Shown here: in pieces, positions 1 through 12,560 of the stretch
Position numbering within the stretch: the stretch's first letter is position 1
Layout of the letters: each line of letters begins with the position of its first letter
The notes under the pieces: generated by a model
Seen by the model: only the letters and a program-made list of their open reading frames with translations
Told to the model about the DNA's origin: nothing
Database searches by the model: none
Origin: Apium graveolens
Taxonomy: Eukaryota > Streptophyta > Magnoliopsida > Apiales > Apiaceae
Length of the DNA: 64,000 bases
Assembly (NCBI RefSeq): GCF_009905375.1
Contig: NC_133647.1
Location: forward strand, 134,535,263 to 134,599,262
Direction: 5' to 3'
Position numbers and translations under genes: made by a program

Positions 1-829
1 TCACATTCTGATTGAAAACTTGGATGCTTGAACTGTTGGCATCACAAACAAGGTGCTGGAAAAAGAAGCTTTATGTTCAAAGTATTGTCAATGTCTTTCA
101 GTGTCGGGTTCATCTGATGGGCAGTTCATCAATGATGTGTTTACTGGTTTGTGGTTACCTATATAATATATAGTTTTTTTTGTTTTATGGCTTGTTTATG
201 TATCAGAGTACTCCAGAGTCTTTATCTTTGATTTCTACTAGAGCAATATGCTTTTAAAGAGCAATATGCAAAGGCACCAAAAATGCCGGTGCAATGGTGG
301 CATGTGGTAAGTCTTCGGTTGACAATGAATCTATTTTAAAATATCTATTTTATATTAGGTAGCTAGGAATTATTTGGTTTTTTACTTTTATTAGGTAGCT
401 AGCAATTATGTGTTGTTTGTGTGCTATGATATTAATTTATGATCCGTTATCACTGTTTCAGGTATCATCGACCTGCAGGGTTGATTTGTTACTCTTTGGT
501 TTGATCATGCAGAAGTCAGACTCTTCTATAGTTTGTAGGAATTGGGTTGATTGACTAAATTGGATGGAGTTGTCGGAATTTAAGAATAGGGTACTTAAAA
601 ATTAGTATAGTATGAGTTGGCTAATGGAATGCTTGTATTTTATTTGAAATGTATGTATAGTATGGTATGAGTAATATTTTGGTATTAGACTTGTAATTTG
701 GATGAGTACCTTTATTTTTCTGTTTGTATGTTTTTTGTTGGGATGTTGCATTATTTTGGTTCCCTGTGCCTGTAAATAGTACCAGGATGGCATACAATTT
801 ACAGAACATTAACATCACAATGGTACATG
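1..829. other. Unassigned sequence, probably CACTA interior
   Basis: No ORF of useful length and no family that I recognise. Bases 240-560 contain a short open stretch with a GTAAGT-like donor near 307 and an acceptor-like CAG near 461, which could be the last exons of a transposon or captured gene. The reading is too short to name. Its position next to CACTA subterminal repeats suggests that it is internal sequence of that transposon, but this is inference only. Confidence 0.3.
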
Positions 830-1105
830 TAAACCAATGTAAAAAATATATAAAAGACATCATGTAAAATAATATTAAATGAAAAAGAACTAAAAAAACC
901 AATGTGAAATAGTTATTTGACATCGGTTCTGAAAAGAAACTCAATGTATTTTAAGTCAAATAACATCGAATTTGAAATGAAGCTGATGTCTTAAATTTTA
1001 CAATATTACAGAGTAAACATCGGTTAGAGAAACTGGATGATGTTAAACAAAAAGATTTAACATCGGTTTTGTGAACACCCATGTATTATCCATCATTACA
1101 CATCG
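830..1105. mobile_element. CACTA transposon subterminal repeats, left of the nested insertion
   Basis: Several copies of the motif ACATCGGTT (near 919, 1017 and 1059) and diverged forms lie here. The same motif in both orientations continues after the nested insertion at 28400-28782, which ends in a CACTA-type terminus. Removing the insertion joins the two parts into one subterminal region of about 660 bp. Clusters of short direct and inverted motifs beside the termini, where the transposase binds, are typical of CACTA elements. The last five bases (CATCG, 1101-1105) are the target site duplicated by the solo LTR insertion. Confidence 0.6.
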
Positions 1106-1721
1106 TGTTGGATTTTAATCGCAGCGGAGGCATGGTAAAACACTTTTACACATACAAAATCCAAATAAAAGCATATAAATCGTGGTAAAAACATAGGGAT
1201 CGATTACTAACCTTTAATATGCGATCCAAGAGCAACGATCGGAGATCCTTAGCAGCTGCTCCTCAAACGTGAAGCACTCCACCGGTATCCACCAAGAAAA
1301 CGACGTTAAGGAGGAGGAGGAGGTGGAGAGAATTAGGTTTTATAAAATTTTGGGGTTAGAATAAAAATAGGGTTTATAATAGTATATTTATAGGCAAAAT
1401 TTTCAGCTGAAAATTTCCCATAAATATTATTATTATTATCCCATTTATTATTCTTATTAATAATTAAAACACCTTTTAATTATTAATCTTTTTTCTAAAC
1501 ACTTTAGAAATAATTATCTCTCTTGATTTAATTTCCAAAAATTAAATTCTTTAATTAATAATATTAAGAACTTTTCTTAATTAATTTATAATTAATTAAA
1601 TCTCATTTAATCAATTATTAAATTTACCAATTAATTATTTTTTTCATAAATAAATAATTATTAGCCATTATTAATTAATTCCTCCACCATTAAATCATTC
1701 TCTTTTTATGGTGTGACCCTG

Positions 1722-3177
1722 TGTTAGGGCGAAAACACGCGCTAATATTCACGCAAGTATACACGTTCGCAAGTAATATAGAATACTTTCTAGTTCGTTC
1801 CCACAGAGACTCAGACTAAATTATTGTCTAATTAAACTCACTCACCAATGTATGATTACTTCTCAATGTTAAGACACTAACACTTAAAATTGTTGATTAA
1901 ATATTAACTATAATTAACTACTTAATTAATCACTTACTTAACACTTCAAATTATCAATAATAAAACACTCATGAGATCACAACTTCATTATTACTTCCTT
2001 CAATAGTCATTGTTATTACCTTTAGCATGTGACAGTGATTATATTAATCGAATAACACGAAACTGATAAAAGCCAACTTTTATTGTACTAATACCATTCT
2101 ACCAAGCATCCACAATTAAGATAGAAGTTGAATAGTCATCAATTATGTTGAGTTCCTATATGCCTACAGAAATTGATAACACAACGATTTAAGCACAAGT
2201 TATTCCTTTTGACTACATAGGGCAAATAAAACTGTTAGAGTTACCCACTAATCATGCACAACGTACATGAACCTATGCTAGCATGGCAAGTTCTAAATCT
2301 CAAGATCCACTGTCGCTTCACAAGAGATTAACACCCTATCTTATATGTTCGCGATGCACATAAGACGAATACGCACAACCAATACTAGATATCATGCAAT
2401 CATCACACACTAAAGTATTAAACAATTAACTAAAGAATTCCATAGTAAATCTGTTGCAACCCCATGATCACGATTAGCCCATAATAGCACTTATCGTCAT
2501 CATGGGTTCATATGAAATCATGATAAACAAACACAAGAAAATAATAACTAAACTAATTATATTAAAACAGAGTACGTCACAAGAGTAAATAAGTTTAAAG
2601 TAAGAAAACTAGCATCCAACATTACAACGAAACAAGAATCAACAGAAGATATGCTTCCTCTTCGTTGCGGTGTGCTAAATCGGTCTTCTTCCTTATCTCC
2701 TTCGCTCCTTGCGTAAAAACACGATCTTCTTCAATCCACACTTGTGAAAACGTCTCAAATCTACTTATATAATAGTCCCATAAAACTCAGATTACATAGA
2801 AGTGGAAACCAAACAGAAGTAGAAGTCCTGAAATAATATATTTTTTTCTCCGACCCTGTGCGGCCGCTCAGCATAGCTGAGCGGGCGCTCAGCTTGATGC
2901 GCGGTCGCTCAGCAATGCTGAGCGGGCGCTCAGACCTCTACTGGAAAAAAATCTGATTTTGCTCCGTTTCTTCGCCGTAATCTGCCCGTTTCTTTCCTCT
3001 CGCAATGGTGAACACATGCCAAGGCCTATTCTTGATGATTCCTCCCCCGAAATGCAACTATTACCCTGAAATGCATAAACACTAGAAAAATGCATCAAAT
3101 ACACAAAATACTTGATTTCAAGACACCAATTTAAGCCATTTTAAGACGTTCTAAGTGGTATAAAATGCCACTTATCA
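1722..3177 (-). repeat. Athila 3' LTR
   Basis: This 1456-bp sequence begins TGTTAGGGCG on the plus strand and ends CTTATCA. It repeats at 25940-27355 with, by eye, one to two percent differences. The main difference is about 40 extra bases in the GC-rich cluster at 2862-2933. A TATA-like TTATATAA lies at 2765-2772. The LTR pair shows that the insertion is older than the Tekay-like element nested in it. Confidence 0.92.
2862..2933. repeat. GC-rich palindromic cluster in the Athila 3' LTR
   Basis: Repeated GCTCAGC and GCTGAGCG blocks can fold as hairpins, in an otherwise AT-rich LTR. There are two hairpin units here but only one in the partner LTR (27071-27112). A longer version lies inside the element at 5736-5832. 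Confidence 0.8.
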
Positions 3178-3190
3178 CACCCCCAAACTT
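3178..3190 (-). promoter_or_regulatory. Athila polypurine tract
   Basis: On the minus strand this reads AAGTTTGGGGGTG directly before the 3' LTR, which starts TGATAAGTGG in that direction. This is the normal site of plus-strand DNA priming in LTR elements. Confidence 0.8.
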
Positions 3191-4331
3191 AAATCGATGC
3201 TTGTCCTCAAGCGTCACAGACTCAAAAACAAATATAAAATATGCATGAATGCAATCTATATGAAAATGCAGCGATCCCCCTTACTACGATTAACCAACCA
3301 AATTGCAACATCTCAACGAATGCAGTTAGACAACTAAAGATCAATAAACTCATGCAAACGGACATACAGCCAGAAACGTGGTGTGTGCAAATGCGTAACA
3401 GATATGCTTCGGAACTAGACCAATTATTATGACTCGACTATCCTCAAGGCAATCATATGATTATACAAAGAATAAAAATTCTAGGCACAAAGTGATATAC
3501 AACACTACAAGAATTCTGGAGCTTATTACAGAATCGTGCTTTTTATTCACAACACAAATGCTTATTTGACCGTGCAATGAGTGAGGTCCACAAAAGACTT
3601 ATACAATGGTATCCATGTAACGAGCGTTAGGTTAGCGGATCCCAGACTCTAAAAGCCTTAGGTCACTAGGCACAAAGTCCCCTAAGAACTTAATAACTCG
3701 AATACCAAAGAGCCCACTCTTGATCAATTATGCATAAACTAAAATTTTTTTAATTTTTTTTTTTATAACTTCTGAGCAAGTGCGTTTCGCTCCATCTTGC
3801 TCAACCCTAGACTACTCGCACCATATGCGAGCCGGCTACTAGCCATTTGACGCCTAGCCACAACTAGCAACAAATTCCATTTTTTTTTTCCAATTTTTTT
3901 TCTTTTTCATGCCTTTATCACTAAGAACCTATTATCGAATTCTAAGCATAATAAATAGATTGACCTCGAAAACAACCAAATCATAACAACAATCTAGCCC
4001 TTACGCATTCTCTAAGACTTAGTGGAAATACAAGTGTTTCTAGCATGCATATCAACCTACACGACTTAATATCACTTTAATGCTATCACTACACTCACAT
4101 CAATATCACAATTCAGTCGATAAATCATTGCAAAAGGGATCATGGTAAATGCATGAGCTACATGACATACATAACAAAAAAAACTATATGGCATAAATTA
4201 TGCAACTATATGAACTAAACTATCATGAATATGCAGCTATATGACACACACAATATTCCTCAACTACCACCCCCAAACTTAAAATCTTCACTGTCCTCAG
4301 TAAAGGTAGTAGAAAGGAACACAGGGTATAC
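3191..4331 (-). other. Athila 3' untranslated region with a second polypurine tract
   Basis: No convincing ORF. Poly-T tracts and AT-rich sequence lie between the accessory ORF and the LTR. At 4268-4280 the 13-base polypurine tract of the element is repeated exactly, again followed by a TGTCCTCA block, so it looks like a duplicated or internal priming site. Confidence 0.6.
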
Positions 4332-5500
4332 CTACTCGGAGTCATCATCATCATCACCCTCAGTGGGTGGAGTATCAGGTGGCGGGTATGCAGAGTCCTC
4401 ACCAAAAATTGGCCACTGGATATCAGCTCCAAGGCCCCGAAAAGCAGTCCCTAACGCAAGGGTGAGCTCCTGAGCAAACCTGCTCTGCGTCTCATACATG
4501 GCATCCATCCGCCGTGAAAGCCTCCTATACTGAGCATCAGCCAACCCAGCACCCTCCTGAGCTCTCGAAGAACCAGCCTCATCACGCCTTGGCCTAGCCA
4601 TAGTAGCACCTCGTGCTGGACGCCCTCTTGGAAGACGATAACCCAGCCCATGCTCCTCAGGCTTACCATCGGTCCACTCCTGCATCCCATTCAGCGTCCC
4701 AGAATCAATCGGAGCTGCCGGCAACTGCAACTGCTCATGAGCCGGCCAGTTCACTCCCACTGCTCGGCATAGCTTCGTAACCGTGGATGCATAAGGGATG
4801 TTCATATGCTTCGCTCCCCTCAAAAACTTCAGAATTCCTTGGTAGATAAACTCACCAAGGTCCACATAGTACTCCTCATTCAGAATTCCCCACAACAACT
4901 GTGCTCTCTCAACTGTGACCTCGTGTGCATGTGAAGAAGGCAAAATATTAGCACAAATAAATACATTCCATGCACGGGCATACCTGTTCATGGCGATCGC
5001 CGGAAAGTGATGACACTCATTAGTGCCGGTCCTGAAGGTCCAAACTGTGCCCGGTCGACAGAGAGTCGCACAAATCAAATCCAAGTCAAAATCCTCAGCA
5101 GTCTTTTCATTCCAGTTCTCCTCGGGCTTCCTCTCTCGCTGTCCAATCACACGGCAAATCACCGCAGGGTGATAATCAACTGTCAGCCCTCGGACCACAG
5201 AAAACCCATTCTTTTCGGCCTTCGCGTTCGCGTAGAACTCGCGAACAACGCTCATCGGTACCGCTTCGGGTGACTCAAAAAAGCTATCCACCCCTTCTCT
5301 GGAATCATGGGCAGCAACTCACCATCCCTCTCCGATGGTAAAAACCCTCTCTCTTTCAGAATCGGCTTCCCCAAAAGCCTAGTGTACTCCTCCTCCGTAG
5401 CTCTTTCAGTTAACCGAGGCCTTGCAGCAGTACCCCTCGATGAATCAGCAGTAGGAACTGTGCTGCTGCTGTCAATAGTGCGTGCTCTCTTGGGTGCCAT
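4332..5500 (-). pseudogene. Athila accessory ORF (ORF3, often called env-like), frameshifted
   Basis: Two minus-strand reading frames overlap. The first runs 5500-5252 (82 codons). The second is open from 5291 to 4332 (319 codons). They join at a six-base A/T run at 5277-5282, where one base has been lost or gained. Together they make a protein of about 390 residues, located after integrase as in Athila. The middle part has the W..F......LPSSH pattern and a following helix-rich block, which I associate with the 'putative plant transposon protein' domain found in Athila third ORFs. The tail is acidic, ending in DDDDDSE. I see no signal peptide and no membrane segment, so an envelope role is not supported. 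Its function in the element is unknown. Confidence 0.7.
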
Positions 5501-5989
5501 TGATTCGTGAATAAAAGTGTGTAAGAATTGAGTTTTGGTGCTTGGGAGAGAGTTTAAGTGTAGGAAGTTTGTGGAAGATATGTAGGATAGGTGTATGTAT
5601 ATATAGGGTGTGGATTAGATTAGGGTTTGGGAATTAAGGGTTAAAATGATGGGGTAGTGGGAACAAATCGTGGGTTTATGGGCTACAACTGTTTTTTTTT
5701 TCCGAACTGTAAAAAAAAATTCTGGTACTCGACCCCTGAGCGGGCGCTCATCTTGCTGCGCGGTCGCTCAGCAAAGCTGAGCAGGCGCTCAGCTTGCTGA
5801 GCGGTCGCTCAGCAATGCTGAGCGGGCGCTCAGGGGATCACTGGAATTTTTTTTTTAGCCCCTGTTTTCTGATTTTTTTGTGTTTTTGGATAGGTTATTA
5901 ACTTCTAAGGGTTCCTGTAACAACAATTCATGGGTTGCCTCCCATGCAGTGCTTCTTTTTCGTCATTAGCTTGACGTTTCGTACCCTTC
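5501..5989. other. Athila spacer between integrase and accessory ORF
   Basis: Non-coding sequence between the integrase stop and the accessory ORF start. It holds the GC-rich palindromic cluster at 5736-5832 and T-rich tracts on either side of it. It may act as the leader of a separate accessory-ORF message, but no promoter can be proved. Confidence 0.5.
5736..5832. repeat. GC-rich palindromic cluster inside Athila
   Basis: About three hairpin-forming units are built from GCTCAGC and GCTGAGCGGGC blocks. The flanking bases on both sides (CGACCC before, then CACTGGA and CTGATTT after) match those around the clusters in the LTRs. The LTR and internal clusters are therefore copies of one sequence. 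Confidence 0.75.
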
Positions 5990-7277
5990 TCAAGTAGTCA
6001 ACAAAATGGTACTAACCACTTCTCGGTTTGCCATGTCCCCATAGTAGTGCTTCAAACGCTGACCGTTATCCTTAAATGCTTGGTCCGGATCATTCTCAAA
6101 AATTTCCACCGCTCCATATGGAAACACAGTTTTGACAATAAAAGGCCCAGACCACCTCGATTTCAACTTCCCTGGAAAAAGTCGGAGCCGAGAGTTGAAT
6201 AAGAGAACTTGTTGCCCCGGCACAAATAACTTAGGATGTAGCTTCCTATCGTGCCACCTCTTCACCTTTTCCTTATACATTTTGTTATTCCCGTACGCTT
6301 GAAGTCGAAATTCATCAAGTTCATTAAGCTGAAGCATTCTTTTCTTACCAGCTGCATCTAAATCCAGGTTCAACTTTTTCAATGCCCAGTAGGCCTTATG
6401 CTCAAGCTCCGCAGGTAGATGACATCCCTTACCGTACACCAACTGAAACGGGGACATACCAAGTGGAGTTTTGTATGCTGTTCTGTAAGCCCAAACAGCT
6501 TCATCGAGCTTTAAAGACCAATCCTTCCTTGACGGACAAACAACCTTCTCTAGAATGCGCTTTATCTCTCTGTTAGATACTTCCGCTTGACCATTTGTTT
6601 GCGGATGATAGGCAGTAGCTACTCGATGATTCACATTATAACGCTGCATCATAGAAGTGAACTTACGGTTGCAGAAATGCGATCCTTCATCACTTATGAT
6701 TACCCGAGGTGTTCCAAACCTTGTGAAAATTTGCTTATGTAGAAAATTTAGCACTGCCTTTGCATCATTTGTCGGTAAAGCTTTAACTTCTACCCATTTT
6801 GAGACATAATCGACTGCCAGCAAGATGTACTGATTATTGCAAGACGAGATAAAAGGCCCCATGAAATCGATTCCCCAAACATTAAAGACCTCGACTTCAA
6901 GCATCACATTTAATGGCATCTCATCTTTCCTTGTCAAATTTCCCACTCTTTGGAAACGATAACACCTTAAAACAAACTGATGAGCATCTTTGAACAAAGT
7001 AGGCCAAAAAAAACCTGCTTGTAGAATACGAGCTGCCGTCTTCTCACCACCATAGTGTCCACCATAAACCGTGGAATGGCAGTCTCGTAATATCCCCTCC
7101 GTCTCACAGAACGGGATACATCTTCTGATGATCTGGTCAGCTCCCTGTCTAAACAAATATGGTTCATCCCAAATATACCATTTCACCTCATGCAGAAACT
7201 TCTTCTTTTGAGCGGATGTCAAATTAGGAGGCATTACATTGCTGACGAGATAGTTTACAATATCTGCAAACCATGGT
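5990..7277 (-). pseudogene. Athila integrase (C-terminal part of pol), cut off from the rest of pol
   Basis: About 428 codons are open up to the insertion point. The N-terminal zinc-binding region is present, but the last position is changed: the final Cys of the HHCC motif reads Phe in CYRFQR. The catalytic triad is visible as D in GIDFMGP, D in IISDEGSHF and E in QAEVSNRE. The family normally has SDGGSHF, so that motif is also altered. The C-terminal basic part ([10 protein letters not shown]) is complete. The reading frame is the same as RT-RNase H at 21720-23086, so both are one polyprotein split by the Tekay-like insertion. It is probably inactive because of the split and the lost Cys. 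Confidence 0.9.
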
Positions 7278-8407
7278 TGTAACACCCCCAGATCCGGGGT
7301 CGGGGATCCGGGTCGTCACGGTCTTTCTTTCCACAATATCACTTTACTTAATTAATAATAATAACCTTATGCTGTGACCCCACACTAACACACACCACAA
7401 CCCGTTATAGTCTCAGAGATGAAATTTAAATAAGTACAAGTCTTTGAATCCACAATTTAAAAGTTATTACAACCCAAAATGATTACTTGATAAATTTACA
7501 GTTAATTGCCATTATCTACCACCAGTTATAATTATACATAATTGATTCTCAAAAGTAGATGGTCTGATCTACAATGGATCTACCTCTGCGGCTATAGCAG
7601 CTACAACATCATCGGGAAGACGCGGGACGCTTCCCACGCGCTTGCGCTGGGTCTGCTAGAGTCTGGCCATCTCTCCTAACTGTTGTTGTGTGATGAAGAA
7701 ATAAAGCAAGGGTGAGCAGCAAGCCCACCAAAATAATATGTATAATGATTTACAATATATGAGCCTACTCATAATACTAATGAAAGTCTTGGTCAAAAGA
7801 AATGAACCAAGTTTGATATCTTAATGCGATGAAGTCGCAAAATATTCAGTATATATACATATATACTTTTCAAAATATTGGAAGTCCTCTTCCATGCATA
7901 ATATACATAAAGTCCCAGTGTATAACTGTATAAAAAAAATATCATTGCAAGGTGATCTCATATATCTAACCTTGTCTCAACGTTTTTCTGAAAATCTTTG
8001 TCATTCATAAGACAATTATTAATTAGATATAAGTTTAAAAGATGAAGTTACAAGATACCCCAATATACTTATATCTTTCCCAAATACTACTTGAACTACC
8101 ACCGTTCAAGTTATAATCAGTTTCAAAAGTTCATCACATAGATGAGACTACAAGACAAGATTTGAATAGATTCAATCTTTAAAATATTATTAAAGGAAAT
8201 GAAGTTATGGCATACTTCATTAAGTTCTGATATATATATATATATATCCACATATACTTCTTCCTTTATACATTTCCTGAAAACATCTGTCATGTTAAGT
8301 ATGAACAAAGTTTGAAACATCCAATGAATTTTGGAAAGGAAAAGAATTTTGGCATAAACCAGATATCTTGCTGATCAGGCAAAGATACCCATAAGTAACC
8401 TTTTCTA

Positions 8408-8585
8408 CTAGTAGATGGACGAATTCCCCACTGGTCATCACCCTGGTCTCAATAGGACCTTATGCTGGACTGCCACTCAGCCACTTACGCATTTGATGGA
8501 CTCCCACTGAGCCACTTACACTATCATGGACGCCCACTGAGCCCATGTTGCTTATGCCGACTCAATAGATGGACTTACTTCCCGA
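8408..8585. repeat. Short tandem motif TGGACTcCCACTgAGCC in the LTR
   Basis: Three to four imperfect copies of a unit of about 33 bp contain TGGAC and CCACTGAGCC blocks. The same block occurs in the other LTR at about 18418-18595. It resembles the TGGACTAG repeats in the LTR of the other Tekay element near 48426-48480. Confidence 0.6.
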
Positions 8586-9038
8586 ACGTTGGGTAAGTAA
8601 TCAATTCATTTACCAAAACTGCAACCTTGTTGCGAATATAAAATACACCACAGAGCCGGATCCCTCAGTTTTGAGCGAGTATTTAAATCCCCTTAAAAGG
8701 AAGATCTTAAATATAAAAATGAGTTTTGGGATCCGCTCTAACTTTTAAAAATTATTTTGAAGACTCGAAAACACTTTAAAGAGTGTTTGGAGTAATGTTG
8801 ATTTAATGAAGTAAATCAGTCCCCAGTATGAAAGAAATATCTGAATATTATTATTTAAATAATATTCCCATAAGGATAATGGAGGTAGAAGTTGGAAAAC
8901 TTATACTCGAATGAATAGCAAATAATCAAAGATATACTTATACGAAAGTAATATCTTTATTTGAATAATAAAAAAATAAGTTTGATTATCGACACCTTAT
9001 TCTTTAATACAATAAAGAATATTATTAAGTAATAAGCG

Positions 9039-9530
9039 GAGTCATAATACCTCGAATGAATAATATAAATAATATTCATTAAATGAAATAAAGGAGTCAA
9101 TACATCCTCAAATGACTGTCCAATTAATAATCATTAATTAATATAAACTGAGTCATAAGCCCTCGAATGAATATTCGAAATCATATTCAATAATAAAATA
9201 AAGGAGTCATACCTCCCCAAATGAATATTCGAAATAATATTCAATAATAAAATAAAGGAGTCATAAGTCCTCAAAAGAATATTCAAGTAATATTCAAATG
9301 ATAAAACAAACTGAGTCATAAGCCCTCGAATGAATATTCGAAATCATATTCAATAATAAAATAAAGGAGTCATACCTCCCCAGATGAATATTCGAAATAA
9401 TATTCAATAATAAAATAAAGGAGTCATAATTACTCAAAAGAATATTCAAGTAATATTCAAATGATAAAATAAACTGAGTCATAAGCCCTCGAATGAATAT
9501 TCGAAATAGGATTCAATTAATAAATTAAAA
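9039..9530. repeat. Minisatellite of nine 54-56-bp units in the 3' LTR
   Basis: Each unit starts GAGTCAT or GAGTCAA. Starts are at 9039, 9094, 9150, 9204, 9258, 9313, 9367, 9421 and 9476. Units three apart are the most alike, giving a higher-order period of about 163 bp. A TA-rich microsatellite follows at about 9578-9627. Confidence 0.88.
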
Positions 9531-11759
9531 GTTATCGAATAAACCTTATTCGATTAATAGTTTGGAAAACTATAACCATATATATATAAGTATATATATA
9601 TATATATATTTATATACATATATACAAAATCTACTCGGGATCCTCGACTCCCGGTTTAGAAATATGTTCACCTTTTATCCCTTATACTAAGGGTATACGC
9701 AACTACTTGCTTATTTCTAGCATAGGTATTATGCAACTATAAGCATTGAAATCCACAGATAGATAACCAGATTACGAAACAGACATGCATATATACCATA
9801 TCAGCATGCTCCAATATATCGCAAAATTTGCTAATAACAATCATGCACTATCACAAGATAATGCATATACATATATTTACATCACAACAACAGTATAACG
9901 GGTAGAAAACTTGCCTGAGCGACTTGGGGTGATAAAAGGCTCGGGACGAGTCTGGTAACCTATAAACAACAAGTAAGTTGGAATTAAACCAAAATCACTT
10001 GTAAATCTATACTTTAACTAACTTAGACTCTAACGCTTGTTTTGCGCTCACTGATTCGCTTAAGCCACTCGGGTACCCTCGGCTCCACCATTTTTAATAA
10101 TTTAACCTTTATGAGTTTTAAAGCGATTCCTTCGCAAGTGTCTTACCAACTGCCTAACACACTTACCATAAATGTTTCATACATTAATTAACCATTTTGG
10201 CCTTTAACCTATGTTTCAAAGTAAGGCGAGGGAAAAAGTTTCGTTCGCGAAACGCCGTTACTTGAAACGGTCGTTTCTCCTAAACCGTGCATCGGAATCG
10301 AACGAACTACATATCAAAACGAAGCTCGTAACATGAGCTATCTAAAAATGGCAGTGGTCATAATCTAGCAGGGGGTTCTCGGGTCCTAATGCTATGCACA
10401 AAAACAGTCCAAAGAAAATCGGACGTTACGACGGTTATGTTTACGCGATTTCCAATATTTTAAACCATTCAAAACCATTCCAAATCAACCTCAAATCCAA
10501 CATACAACCAACATCCATCCTTATCTCATCATAACAACCCCAACCAATTCAATTTAATCATTCATACTTATGCCTAAACTTAACTTTAATCATACTTAAG
10601 TTCTTTTAAATCAAAACCACAACATTTACCATTCCATTTCACTACCATTTCAAATCCCAAACTCTAATCACAACAACAAGCTACAATATCATCCTACTAA
10701 TCAAAATCATCTTATAATATATAGGAACCTAGGGTTTGGAGATGGTATACCTTCCTTGAAGTGGTGGGAGGAGCTAGGAAGCCTTAAGAAGCTTTGAGAA
10801 GTCTTAAGAATGCTTGGATCTTCAAGAAAAACAAGAAAAATTTCAAGTTAAAAACTTGAAAACACTATTCATTGTCTTCTTCTTTGATTAAATGAAGAAG
10901 ATTGAGAAGGAATTAATGGCTTAAACTCATGATATAGTCCTAACTAAGCATGAAGATGATTAGGGAATTATCTTACCAATTTAGGAGGCTTGGATCTTGA
11001 GTTTTGAAATTCTTTGCCTTTAAAATGCTAAAAAGCCGAGAGCTCTTCAAGAACAAGCCTTGGTTGCTTTTTGATTTTTGATGAAAATGATTTTACTTGG
11101 CTTGGTTGCTTTGCTTTTGTGTTTGATTTAGTCAATTACCTTCTTGCCCTTGAATTTGTGTGGTTACAAAGCCACCACACCTCCTTCCTTCCCATGTCAT
11201 GCTCGTGTCATCCTCATGATGTCATCCTCCCTTCCTTGTCCTCTTTCTATTGGTTGGATGACATCCTTCCCACTAATCCCTTTGATTAACTTCCTAATCG
11301 TTTGCCTAATGACCGCTGATCTGTTATACGGTTCGCTTAACTTTCGTTCTCGTTTATCGTTTGAGGGATCATACCCGGGATCTTATTACTTAGGTTCCCT
11401 TAACCTTTCTCAATATATTATATTCCTTTTATGATCCTCTCCTATAATCCTTTAATTTAAATCCTTTTCATCCTGTTACCTTATACTCAATTCTCTCCGT
11501 ATCTTGTGGATTTCCGGGAAAAATAAAAGTGTTCGGAATTGGATTCTGACGATCTTTACATACACTTATATACCACATAGAGTACTAATAATATCCCATA
11601 AGATCAATAACAGAACCCCTACATAGCGTGGCATGAAAAGTTTTCTCGTTCAGCAAAAACACTATTCATAAGGGTTTCAAAATTTCTCAAAAATTGGGGT
11701 TATTACAGTCTCCCCTCCTTAAAAGGATTCCGTCCCGGAATCAGATAGAAAACAAATGG

Positions 11760-12560
11760 GGATACTTTCTTAGCATTACACTTTCTAACTCTTGAGTCAA
11801 TTTTCCACATTGTGGTTCTACCACCAAACTCTGCCTAGTTTGATAATCCTTCTCCTAAGCACTTGTTCCTTTTCACTCTATAACCCTTCCTGGTTGCTCC
11901 ATATAGGTTACGTCGGGTTGCATATCTATGCGCTCATATGCCTCTATTTATCTGGCATCTGAATTACACTTCCTTAACATTGATACGTGAAACGCGTTAT
12001 GACTCGCTACATGTTCTGGGTTAGGGCTAGCTCATATGCTAACTTCCCAAACGTCTTAATATATCCAAGGGTCCAACAATTTGTAGACTTAGCTTTCCTT
12101 TCTTTCCGAACCTCATCAATCCTTTCCAAGGGTTTCCAAGGGGATACCTATAACATTACTAGGCCCCCTATTTCATACTCTTTGTCCTTTTTGAGTCAAA
12201 TCAGCATACCTCTTATGTCCATCTTGGGTTACTACCAGCCGTCCTCTGATTAGATCTATTATATCCCTGGTCCTTTGGACTACTGCGGGTCCGAGCATCT
12301 TGCGCTCTACAACTTCATCTTAACATAAGGGAGATCGACATTGTCTTCCCTCAAGGATCTCATAAGGCGACATCTCAATACTGACATATGATCTATTATC
12401 GTAAGAAAACTCAATCCGTGTTAAGTGATCATTCCAATTTCTTTCAAGTCTATTGCACAGACTCTCATTATAGCTTTTAGCATTAGAGCTTCTGCTTCTC
12501 AATACCCATTCTTTTCCAGTTCGTAATCGCTACTACCTTCCGTTCCTAATATTATACGGG
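11760..12560 (-). pseudogene. Integrase C-terminus and chromodomain remnant of the Tekay-like element
   Basis: Minus-strand reading with stops and shifts. The integrase end is recognisable around 12320-12502 (WNDHLTRIEFSYDN and YEILEGRQCRSPLC), followed near 12000-12150 by the family's LAYELAL block. At 11765-11850 lies a chromodomain end (KYPHLF). This places the element among Tekay/Del-type chromoviruses. Nothing here could be translated as a whole. Confidence 0.65.

Larger units (their letters stand above)
7278..11707 (-). repeat. 3' LTR of the Tekay-like element
   Basis: 4430 bp, repeated at 17288-21714 with only scattered single-base differences visible (for example in the TA-rich tracts and near 7661 and 7791). 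The polypurine tract follows at 11708-11721 (minus-strand AAGGAGGGGAGAC). Several short reading frames at 11071-11434 recur in both LTRs, but they look like chance openings and are not called as genes. Confidence 0.93.

Noticed and set aside
2889..3104. Minus-strand frame of 71 codons in the Athila LTR (also 26980-27282 and, on the plus strand, 63067-63302)
   Set aside because: The LTR start zone is open in several frames; the GC-rich cluster changes length between copies and would alter the peptide. I see no sign that it is translated.
9134..9482. Minus-strand reading frames encoding repeated FILLLNIISNIH-type peptides (also at 19140-19488)
   Set aside because: They are the translation of the 54-bp minisatellite; period and openness come from the repeat, not from a gene.
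11071..11434. Plus-strand frames of 72 and 96 codons, present in both LTRs (also 21078-21441)
   Set aside because: They overlap in two frames, are hydrophobic from T-rich composition and match no family. Presence in both LTRs only reflects LTR identity.
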